In this document: in pieces, positions 30,701 to 42,700 of the stretch
Layout: each line of letters opens with the position of its first letter
Position numbering within the stretch: position 1 is the stretch's first letter
NCBI RefSeq assembly: GCF_024166365.1
Contig: NC_064839.1
Location: 15,176,878-15,240,877 of the forward strand
Direction: 5' to 3'
DNA length: 64,000 bases
Source of the DNA: Elephas maximus indicus
Taxonomy: Eukaryota > Chordata > Mammalia > Proboscidea > Elephantidae
Program-made: the position numbers and the translations under genes
The notes under the pieces: generated by a model
Told to the model about the DNA's origin: nothing
Database searches by the model: none
What the model saw: the letters and a program-made list of their open reading frames with translations, nothing else

Positions 30701-33700
30701 TAGGTGTCGTTGAGTCAGTTCCGACTCGTAGCGACACTATGTACCACAAAACCATGCTCACAATTGTTGTTATGATTGAGCCCATCGTTGCAGCCACTGT
30801 GTCAATCCATCCAGTTGAGGGCCTTCCCCTTTTTCGCTGACGCTCTACTTTACAAAGCATAATGTCCTTCTCCAGGGACTGATCCTTCCTGATAACACGT
30901 CCCAAGTGTGTAACACGCAGTCTTGCCATCCTTCTTCTAAGGAACATTCTGGTTGTACTTCATCCAAGACAGATTTGTTCCTTCTTCTGGTGGTCCATGG
31001 TATATTCAATATTCTTAGCCAACACCACAATTCAAAGTTGTCAGTTTTTCTTCAGTCTTCCTTATTCGTTGTCCAGCTTTCACATGCATATGACGCGACT
31101 GAAAATACCATGGCTTGGATCAGGTGCACCTTAGTCTTCAAGGTGACATCTTTGCTTTTCAACATTTTAAAGAGGTCTTTGCAGCAGATTTGCTCAGTGC
31201 AACACATCTTTTGATTTCTTGACTGCTACTTCCATGTGTGTTGATTGTGAATCCAAGTAAAATGAAATCCTGGATGATTTCAATCTTTTCCCTGTTTATC
31301 ATGATGTTGCTTATTTGTCCAAAAGGAATGTTGGAGGGAGCTACTTAAAGGAGACCTCTTGCAGGGCGTGTGATAGGAACATCAGGCCTCCGTCCCACAC
31401 CCCTCCCCCTGCATATGGGTTTACTAAAAACAAGTCCCCCTCTTTGCTTGGATACTAAACTATCTAGTGGTTTGAGATACCAAGAGCCTCCCCACTCATA
31501 AGCACTGAGTGGGGAGTGGGGCTTAGAGGGAGCTTTATTTGAAAGGGGCAGGCAGTGGGCTGGGGTGGGCATTGGTACCATTCACCTGGCCTTGGAAGGC
31601 TGCCCGACCTCCCAACCCCTTCTCTCCACTGACCCCTAGGACTTCCCTCGATGTGGAAGCAGAAGCAGAAACCGAGGCCCATAGCCCAACTAGCCATCTA
31701 GTTCCGGAGAAGCTGCCAGTACCCCACACTCACCCAGCCAGGCCCCCGAAGATCTCTGTGACATAAGCGTAGTCCCCACCGGACTTGGGGATGGTGACTC
31801 CCAGCTCCGCATAGCAGAGAGAGCCCAGGGCAGTGATGCCCCCGCCCAGGACCCAGACGAAGAGGGCCAGGCCCACAGAGCCTGAGTGCTCTAGTACACC
31901 CTTGGGTGAGATGAAGATGCCCGAGCCGATGATGTTTCCTGCAGGTAGAGAGATGGGGGCGGCATCAAGCCTTGGTCCAGCCTGGGTCCCCCTGAGTAGC
32001 CCAGGCTTCTCTGTGGGGCTCTGGATGCTGTAGTAAGGAAGGGAGCCAGGGACACTCCCTTGGGAGCTGGAAGGAGGTGGGCCTTGAGGCCTGCAGATGC
32101 TGCTTAGCCCCTCCAACCCAACAAGTCCCACTCTGAGCTCATCATTTCCCACCCATCCCCATGCATGGGAAATGGCACCTTGAACATCTAGGCTTCTGTG
32201 CCAGAGACTGGTCCTGGTCTAAGTCCCTCCACCCCCACGTAACCCATAGTGTGGAGCAAGCACAAATGAGTCTGTTCTTCCCCCTGAAAGATGGCAGGAT
32301 GGTGGTACCTCCTATGCATCCCTGCCTGGCCCAGACTCAGCCCCTTGACCCAGCTGAGGCCTCCTGACTTGTCAGTTTCTAGCCACCAGGCCTTCCAACC
32401 TGCTGGCCAGAGCTGACCTCCTAAAACAAGACCTTGACCATGTCACTCTCCTGGCACTTTTCTATTGGCCAAAGTCCAAATTCAGTGAGGCGGGACCAAA
32501 ATGGCAAAGTAGTCAGACGCTTCCGGTGATCCCTCTTACAACAAAGACCCAAAAAAACAAGTGAATTGATTATATGTATGACAAGCTAGGAACCCTGAGC
32601 ACCAAAGACAAAGTTAAGGAATCGGAGTGAGTGACGGGGGAGGGAGAGATGGTGCAGAGGCAGCAAGGAGTTTCTGAGCTCGTGGCACCACCTCAGATCC
32701 GATTTCTTGGCGCGTTCCTTCGTGCAACTGTGGCAGGGCTGATGGTAGTTTCCCGGGACATGGCAGCTTCAACAGAAGAAGGCAAGCAGAGTGGTGCACC
32801 ACTGACCCTGTGGTGTGTCTACAGCGGGGCTGGCCGCAGCATTTAGGAAGCAGCTGCTTCAGCAAAAGAAGGCAACCGAAGTGCAGGCACCCCTGATCCT
32901 CTGGTTTGACAGCTTCAGGACTGGCGGTGGGGTTTAGGACACAGCTACTTCAGCAAAAGAAGGCAAGTGAGGGATGCAGCCCTAATCCCCTGGGTGATCT
33001 CAGCAGGGACCCAGCCAGTGCACACAGACTCCACACACCTCTGGAATCTGAGATAAAACAGCGCTCTTGGCACAAGGCAAGTGATTTTGTCTGATTTACC
33101 ACATGGATCTAATAGCTCCTTCTTTTGAAAGAACTCTCTCCTATCTACTTGATCCCTTCTCCCTCTGCCCCAGCTGGCTTCATTAATTGATTTCCCAGGG
33201 CCTGAGATAGGCTCTGCTGAAATGCCTGAGCCATTCTCCTGGCCTTGGAGAAGGAACAAATTAACAAACGGGGGGAAAATACTCTGTCAACTCCCCTAAT
33301 TTGGAAGCTCAGAACAGAAGTGGCTCCAGTCCAGGCACAAGTGATCCACAGACTTTGTCCTTCACCCCTGCATGGATCCAGGTGGCTCAACTACACCAGA
33401 TAGGATCTAGCTATTACATTGCAAAGGTGAATCTGTTTGAGGCCTGACTGTAACTGTTTCAGCCGTGTGGTGGAGAAGCAGGTTTTGGAGGTTCAATACT
33501 ACTCTGCCAATTAAACAGGGCCTTCACCTACCCAGAGCATGGGCCTGAGGACTGGAGGCTCCATCCACGCCACCTAGCCACCCGTGAAAGGGGTCCAAGG
33601 ATAGTGGTGCCTACCAGTCTTTACAGGTATAAGCATTGGGTGCCTAAGGTACAGCTACAGAGCCCACCCACCAGAGCACTCTAGAGAACAAGAATGCTCC

Positions 33701-36700
33701 TTCCTCACTGACACTTGGGGAAGGCTGTCAGCTTCCTGCTTTCCTCCGAGTGTGACCCCCAGCTGCTACCAGAAACCTGTGATACACCCATCACCACTGC
33801 TCCTCTAAGACAGTAGGTGAGAGCCTACACCACACACTAGGTGACTGACTATAACGACACCTGAGCTGAATCTATACAAGAATAGTGAATGGATTCCTAG
33901 GCTCATATACCTGGTAACAGCTCTAGCCATCTGGTAACAGGACATTAGTGCTTCAAAGGCTCCAGTAATCAAGTTAGCTCACTCTAGTAGCCTATTTGGG
34001 CATATCAAAACAAAAGAAAGCAAGATACTAGGACACAGTGAACAAACATAAAATAAATTAATACAATAACTTATAAATGGCTTGGAGACAACAGTTGGTA
34101 TCAAATCACATAACGAAGCAGACCATGATTGCTTCAATAACCTCCCAAAACAAAGAATCAAGGACTCTCCCGGATGAAGATGTATTCCTGGAACTACCAG
34201 ATGTAGAATATAAAAGATTAATATACAGAACTCTTCAAGAGATCAGGCAGGAGATCAGGCAATACACAGAAAAAGCCATGGAACACACAGATAAAGCAGC
34301 TGAAGAAATTAAAAGGATTATTCAAGAATATAATGAAAAATTTAATAAACTGAAAGAATCCATAGAGGGACAGCAATCGGAAATTCAGAAGACTAACAAT
34401 AAAATTACAGAATTAGACAACTCGATAGAAAGTCAGAGGAGCAGAATTGTGGAAGTGGAAGGCAGAACTGGTGAGATTGAAGATAAAACACTTGGCAACA
34501 ATACAGTCAAAGAAAAATCAGATAAAAGAATTAAAAAAAAAAAAAAAGAAGAAACCCTAAGTATCATGTGGGACTCTATCAAGAAGAATAACTTGAGTGA
34601 TTGGAATACCAAAACAAGGAGGGATAACAGAAAATACAGACAGAATTGTTGAAGATTTGTTGGCAGAAAACTTCCCTGACATATGAAAGATGAAAGCATA
34701 TCTATCCAAGATACACATAGAATCTCACACAAGGTAGATTTCCAAAAGAAAGTCACCAATATATATTATAATCAAATTTGCCAAAACCAAACATAAAGAA
34801 AAAATTTTTAAGAGTAGCCAGGGTTAAGTGAAAAGTCACTTACAAGGAGAATCCATAAGAATAAGCTTGGACTACTTGGCAGAAACCATGCAGGCAAGAA
34901 GGCAATGGGATGACATATATAAATCACTGAAGGAGAAAAATGGCCAATCAAGAACCATATATCCAGCAAAACTGTCTCTCAAATATGAAGGCGAAATTAA
35001 GACATTTACAGATGAACAGAAGCTTAGGGAATCTGCAAAAACCAAACCACAACTACAAGAAATATTAAAGGGAATTCTCTGGTTAGAAAAATCAATAACA
35101 TCAGATATCAACCCAACACTAGAACACAGGACAGAGCAACCAGATATCAACTCAGATAGGGAAATCATAAAAACAAATCAAGATAAAAAAACACTCAAAA
35201 CAGAATCAGTGATGTCATTATATAAAAAATGACAACATTAAATCAATAAAAAACAAACAAACAAAATCAATAAAGAGGGACTAAATAAAGTTGGCATAGA
35301 TCTTCCATATGGAGAAGAAATCAAGGCGATATAGGGAGATACAAGTTAGGTTTAAACTTAGAAAAACAGGTGTAAATATCAAGGTAACCACAAAGAAAAC
35401 TAACAATCCTACACCTCAAAATAAAAAACAAGAAAAACATAAAGACTCAGCAAAAACAAATTCAACTACAATAGACAAAGAGGTACACACAATTTATAAA
35501 GAAAAACTACTCAGCACAAAAAAGTAAGTGGAAAAATGAAACTGTCAACAACACATAAAAAAGGGCATCAAAATGACAGCACTAAACTCATACCTCTCTA
35601 TAATCATGCTGAATGTAAATGGACTAAATACACCAATAAAGAGACAGAGAGTTGCGGAATGGATAAAAAAACATGGTTCGTCTACATGCTGCCTACAAGA
35701 GACACACCTTAGGCTTAAAGACACAAACAAACTAAAACTCAAAGAATGGAAAAAAATATATCAAGCAAACAGCAATCAAAAAAGAGCAGGAGTGGCTATA
35801 ATAATTTCTGACAAAACAGACTGCATACTTAAATCTACCACAAAAGATAAGGAAGGATACTATGCAACGATTAAAGGGACGATATATCAGGAGGATATTA
35901 CCATATTAAATATTTATGCAACCAACGACAGGGCTTCAAGATACACAAAACAAACTCTAACAGCATTGAAAAGTGAGATTGACAGCTCCACAATCATAGT
36001 AGGAGACTTCAACACATCACTTTCAGTGAAGGACAGAACATCCAGAAAGAAGCTCAATAAAGACACAGAAGAGCTAAATGCCACAGTTCACCAACTTGAC
36101 CTCAAAAACATATACAGAACACTTCACCCAACAGCAGCCAAGTATACTTTCTTTTCTAGTGCATATGGAACATTCTCTAGAATAGACCACATATTAGGTC
36201 ATAAAGCAAGCCTTGGCAGAATCCAAAACACTGAAATATTACAAAGCATCTTCTCTGACCATAAGGCCATAAAGGTAGAAATCAATGACAGAAAAAGCAG
36301 GGAAAAGAAATCAAACACTTGGAAACTGAACAATACCCTGCTCAAAAACGACTGGGTTAAAGAAGACATTAAGGATGGAATAAAGAAATTCATGGAATCC
36401 AATGAGAATGAAAACACTTCTTATCATAACCTTTGAGACACAGCTAAATCAGTGCTCAGAGGTCAATTTATACCAATAAATGCACACATACAAAAAGAAG
36501 GGCCAAAATCAAAGAATTATCCCTACATCTTGAACAAATAGAGAGCAACAAACAAAAGAAACTTTAGGGCACCAGAACAAGGCAAATAATAAAAATTAGA
36601 GCAGAATTAAATGAAATAGAGATCAGAAAAACAATTGAAAGAGTTAACAAGACCAAAAGCTGGTTCTTTGAAAAGATTAACAAAATCGATAACCCACTGG

Positions 36701-39700
36701 CCAGACTGACAGAAGAAAAACAGGAGATGAAGCAAATAACCCGAATAAGAAACGAAATGGGTGATATTACAACCGACCCAACTGAAATTAAAAGACTCAT
36801 AACAGAGTACTATGAAAAGCTGTGCTCTAACAAATTGGAAAACCTAGAGGTCATGGACAAATTTCTAGAAACACACTACCTACCTAAACTAACACAAACA
36901 GAGGCAGAACAACTAAATAAACCTGTAACAAAAGAAGAGATTGAAAAAGTAATAAAAAAAACTCCCAATAAAGAAAAGCCCTGGCCACGATGGCTTCGCT
37001 GGAGAATTCCACAAACTTTCAGAGAAGAGTTAACTCCACTACTACTAAAGGTATTTCAAAGCATAGAAAAGGATGGAATACTCCCAAAATCATTCTATGA
37101 AGCCAGAATAACCCTGACACCAAAACCAGGTAAAGACTCCACAAAAAAAAAAAAAAAAGAAATTACAGACCAATATCCCTCATGAACTTAGATGCAAAAA
37201 TCCTCAATAAAATTGTAGCCAATAGAATTCAACAACGTATCAAAAAAATAATTCACCACGACCAAGTGGGATTCATACCAGGTATGCAGGGATGGTTCAA
37301 CATTAGAAAAACAATGTAATCCACCACATAAATAAAACAAAAGACAAGAACCACATGATCTTATCAATTGATGCAGAAAAGGCATTTGACAAAGTTCAAC
37401 CCCCATTCATGATAAAAACTCCCAGCAAAATAGGAATAGAAGGAAAATTCCTAAACATTATAAAGGGCATTTATACAAAGCCAACAGCCAACATCATCCT
37501 AAACAGAGAAAGACTGAAAGCATTCCCCTTGAGGACAAGAACCAGACAAGGATGCCATTTATCACCACTCTTATTCAACATTGTGCTGGAGGTCCTAGCC
37601 AGGGCTATTAGGCTAGATAAAGAAATAAAGGGCATCCAAATTGGCAAAGAAGAAGTAAAAGTATCCCTATTGCAGATGACATGATCTTATACACAGAAAA
37701 ACCTAAAGAATCCTCAAGAAAACTACTGAAACTAATAGAAGAGTTTAGCAGAGTATCAGGTTACAAGTTAAACATACATAAATCAGTTGGATTCCTCTAC
37801 ACCAACAAGGAGAGCAATGAAGAGGAAATCACCAAATCCATACCATTTACAGTAGCCCCTAAGAAGATAAAATACTTACGAATAAATCTAACCAGAGACG
37901 TAAAAGACCTATACAAAGAAAACTATAAGACATTACTACAAGAAACCAAAAGAGACATATATAAGTGGAAAAACATACCTTGCTCATGGATAGGAAGACT
38001 CAACATTGTAAAAATGTCTATTCCGCCCAAAGCGATCTATAGATAAAATGCAATCCAATCCAAATATGCGTTACATTTTTTCATGAGATGGAGAAACAAA
38101 TCACCAAGTGCACATGGAAAGGAAAGAGGCTCTGGATAAGCAAAAAAAAAAAAAAAAAAAGCATTCCTGAAAAAGAAGAACAAAGTGGGAGGCCTTACTC
38201 TACTTGATTTTAGAATCTATTATACTGCCACAGTAGTCAAAACAGCGTGGTACGGGTACAACAACAGATACATAGACCAATGGAACTGAATTGAGAATCC
38301 AGACATAAATCCATCCACATATGAGCAGCTGATATTTGACAAAGGCCCAAAGTCAGTTATATAGGGAAAAGACAATCTCTTTAACAAATGGTGCTGGCAT
38401 AACTCGATATCTATCTGCAAAAAAATGAAACAAGACCCATACCTCACACCATGCACAAAAATGAAGTGAAAATGGATCAAAGACCTAAATACAAAATCTA
38501 AAACAACAAAGATCATGGAAAAAAAAATAGGGACAATGCTAGGAGCCCTAGTACATGGCATAAACAGTATACAAAACGTTACTAACAATGCACAAACACC
38601 AGAAGAGAAATTAGATAACTGGGAGCTCCTAAAAGTCAAACACCTATGCTCATCTAAAGACTTCACAAAAAGAGTAAAAAGATTACCTACAGATTGGGAA
38701 AAAGTTTTTAGCTATGACATCTGTGATCAACAGCTGATCTGTATAATCTACATGTTGCTGCAAAAACTCAACAACAAAAAGACAAACAACCCAATTAAAA
38801 AATGGGGAAAGGATATGAACAGGCGCTTCACTAAAGAAGACATTCAGGTAGCTAACAGATATATGAGGAAATGTTCACGATCATTAGCCATTAGAGAAAT
38901 GCAAATCAAAACTACAGTGAGATGCCACCTCACTCCAACAAGGCTGGCATTAATCCAAAAAACACAAAATAACAAATGCTGGAGAGGTTGTAGAGAGCTT
39001 GGAATACTTACACACTGTTGGTAGGAATGTAAAATGGTACAACTACTTTGGAAATCAATTTGGTGCTTCCTTAAAAAGCTAGAAATATAACTACCATACG
39101 ATCCAGCAATCCCACTCCTTGGAATATATCCTAGAGAAGTAAGAGCCTTGACATGAACAGTTATATGCACACCCATGTTCACTGCAGCACTGTTTACAAT
39201 AGCAAAAAGATGGAAGCAACCAAGGTGCCCACCAATGGATAAATGGATAAATAAATTCTGGTATATTCACACAATGGAATACTATGCATTGATAAAGAAC
39301 AACGATGAATCTCTGAAACATTTCATAACATGGAGGAATCTGGAAGGTATTTTGCTGAGTGAAATTAGTCAGTTGCAAAAGTACAAATATTGTATAAGAC
39401 CACTATCATAAGAACTCAAGAAATAGTTTAAACAGAGAGGAAAATATTCTTTGATGGTTACTAGAAGGGAGAGGGAGGTAGGGAGGGAGAGGGGTATTCA
39501 CTAATTAGATAGTAGATAAGAACTACTTTAGGTGACGGGAAAGACAACACACAATACAGGCGAGGTCAGCACAACTGGACTAAACCAAAAGCAAAGCAGT
39601 TTCCTGAATAAACGGAACGCTTTGAAGTCCAGTGTAGCAGGGGTGGAAGTTTGGAGACCATTGTTTCAGGGGATTTCTAGGTCAATTGGCATAATAAAAT

Positions 39701-42700
39701 CTATTAAGAAAACACTCTGCATCCCATTTTGGAGAGTGGTGTCTGAGGTCTTAAACACAAGCAAGTGGCCATCTAAGATGCATCAGTTGGTCTCAACCCA
39801 CATGGTGCAAAGGAGAATGAAGAACACCAAAGACACAAGGTAAGTATGAGCCCAAGACTAAGAGTGGGCCACATAAATCAGAGACTACATCAGCCTGAGA
39901 CCTGAAGAACTAGTTGGTGCCCGGCTACAACAGATGGCTGCCCTGGCAGGGAACACAAGTGAGAACTCCTGAGGGAGCAGGAGAGAAGTGGGATGCAGAT
40001 CCCAAATTCTTATAAAAAGACCAGACTGAATGGTCTGAGACTAGAAGGACCCCGGTGGTCATGGTCCCCAGACCTTCTGTTAGCCCAAGACAGGAGCCAT
40101 TCCCAAAGCCAACTCTTCAGACAGGGATTGCACTAGAGTATAAGACAGAAAATGATACCGGTGAGGAGTGAGCTTCTTGGATCAAGTAGACACAGGAGAC
40201 TACGTATGCAGCTCCTGTCTGGAGTGGAAATATGAAGGCCGAAGGGTACAGAAGCTGGCTGAATGGGCTTGGAAATACAGGATGGAAGGAAGGAGTGTGC
40301 TGTCTCATTAGGAGGAGAGCAACTAGGAGTATATAAAACAAAAACACTCGCTGCCGTCGAGTCGATTCTGACTCATAGCGACCCTATAGGACAGAGCAGA
40401 ACTGCCCCATGGAGTTTCCAAGAAGCACCTGGTGGATATGAACTGCCGACCTTTTGGCTAGCAGCCGTAGCACTTAACCACTATGCCACCAGGGTTTCCA
40501 GGAGTATATAGCAAGGTGTATAAAAGGTTTTGTATGAGAGACTGATTTTGATTTGTAAACTTTCACTTTTAAAGCACAATAAAAATTTTTAAAAATTCAA
40601 TTGTGTCATTCACCTGCATTAAACCTTTCAATGCTTTCCCGTTGCTTTTTTCTTTTTACCTTTTTAAAGATTGAGCTATAGGGTAAAGTGCACAAAATGT
40701 ATAATACATATTTTACGTAATACGTATGTAGATACTCATGAAACTACCACCCAGATCAAGAAAAAGAATACTATTAACACTCTAGAAGGCCCCCTGAGTC
40801 AATACCTCCCAAGAGTAACTGAATTTTCTTACATCTATCACCATGAATTAGTTTTTCCTGTTCTTAACCTTCAACTAAATTAGAGTTTACTGCATACTCT
40901 TTTGCCTGCCTTCTTTAGATTGACATTCTATCCGTAAGATCGATGTTGTTGTGTATATCTGTATATTGTTCTTTTACCTTGTCTTCCAGTGAATGAGTAT
41001 GGTATATAAAAAAAAAAAGAAAGAAAGAAAATTTTTTTTAATTAGAATTTTTGAAATCTCTCTCAGACAAGGTTTTGTAGTTTTCATTACAGAGGTCTTC
41101 AACAACTTCTATTAGATTCAGTCTTAGTTATCTAGATGAGTTTTCCTGATGCAATTTTTTTTTTTTTTTTTAAGGAAGGTGAGCAAACCTGTGCTCTGTT
41201 TGGAGTCTCCGGAAGAATAAAGAGCCTCTTAAGGAAATGAAGGGGGAGGGTGCTGGGTAGAGAAAAAACACTGAACAGAGGCAGAGCAGGAACCTGATCT
41301 GGAGCGGGTACTGTTGGGTCCGTGGACGTCTGACCCAAGTTGGGCCCCTGAGAGTTTCTCTCCTGGAAATTTAACACAAACGCTGAGCTGGGAGTTTTGA
41401 GGCAGCCAGGATGAAGCATATGTAGGTGGAAGGAATTTGTCCAGAGAGGAGGAGAAGGGTGAAGCTGATGTGCCTAACTCTAGACCCTGCATGAGGCTCC
41501 AAGAAGTTTCCCTAAATCTTCCCATAAATCCCTTTTTTTACTTGAGTCACTCAATTGAGGTTTCTATCCCTTGCAAATTAACAATTCCTGAGTAAAACAC
41601 TGGGAAAAAAAAGTCCAAATTCATGGCACCTCCTTCATGAAGTCCTCCTTGACTACTTTGGGTTTGGGCTCCTCTTCCCATGTGACAGCCCCATGGATCC
41701 CTGCACTTTGCTGTGTACTTTGTTCATCTTCTATCTCCCCCTTTCCCACCAGAAAGCTCCTCCCCCAAGCCTCCTGGGGTCTTCTCGGAGCTAGAACCCA
41801 GGCTGCAGACACAGACCCTAAAGCGACCTTGTTTCTTAGCACCATTAAAATGTTTCAGATCCTGGGCAGGGGAAAGCAGGATGAGGGAGAAAAGTTGGAG
41901 GATTTTCAGGGCTAGGGGCTGGCTGGTCAGCAACCATCAGGGCAGAAGCAGCCCGGACTCTCAGCTTGGCCAGGTGTATGGACACAGATGGTTGCCCCAC
42001 GCCCACTTGGGGCTGCTCACTGGTTGCAAGCAGGGGTCACCATTCCCCATCCCAGGAACACAATGGAAAATTGTGGCTTGGGGTCACCAGGCCTGGAGCC
42101 CTCTCCTTGATCCCTCCTGTGAGGCCCTGCCTGCTCACCCAGCCAACCTCATCTGTAAAATGGGGTAACTGTGAGGGGTAAATGAGAGACTGTGTGTGAA
42201 GCCCTCTGCTCATTCTCAAGATATGCTTTGCATCTTCACTGGTGTGATTCTATGTACAGTGTCTGCAACCTCACCAGTTGGCACCTGCTCTCGCTCACAT
42301 CAGTATTTGAGCACATAGTAGGTGCTCAATAAATATCTGTTGGTTAAACTAGCCCACAGTTGCCATTGAGTCGATTCCAACACATGGTAACCCCATATGT
42401 GTCAGAGTAGAACTGTGCTCCAGAAGATTTTCAATGGCTGATTTTTTCAGATCACCAGGCCTTTCTTCTGAAAGGCCTCTGGGTGGACTTGAACCACCAA
42501 CCTTTCTGTTATCAGTCCAGTTCATTAGCTGTTTGCATCACCCAGGGACTTAATTATCCAATGGATGAGTAAATGGCCTGATGTCCAATATGGCACTAAT
42601 GACTTGACTTGCAGGACTGATTTTCTCATCTGTGAAATGGGGGCAGCAGTCCCCGCCTGGCCCTCCAAGAGGGGTGGCAGGCTTCCCAGGCTCAGGTACA

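Larger units (their letters stand above)
32485..41609 (+). mobile_element. Full-length but decayed L1 LINE with 3' transduction
   Basis: Starts at an L1-type 5' end (GTGAGGCGGGACC, then a YY1-like CAAAATGGC). Order: 5' UTR to 34076, ORF1 34077-35232, ORF2 35573-39411, 3' UTR to about 40600, then about 1 kb of unrelated DNA, then an A-tail at 41605-41612 that overlaps the start of the repeat. A perfect 14-bp repeat (aaagtccaaattca) flanks it at 32471-32484 and 41610-41623, and the host L2 reads through once the insert is removed. Both ORFs carry frameshifts and stops, so the element is dead. It lies in SLC7A10 intron 1 in the opposite orientation to the gene. A short-form AfroSINE is inserted in its 3' UTR. 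Confidence 0.88.

Noticed and set aside
32485-40600. L1 still able to move
   Set aside because: ORF1 and ORF2 are each broken, including the RT active site.
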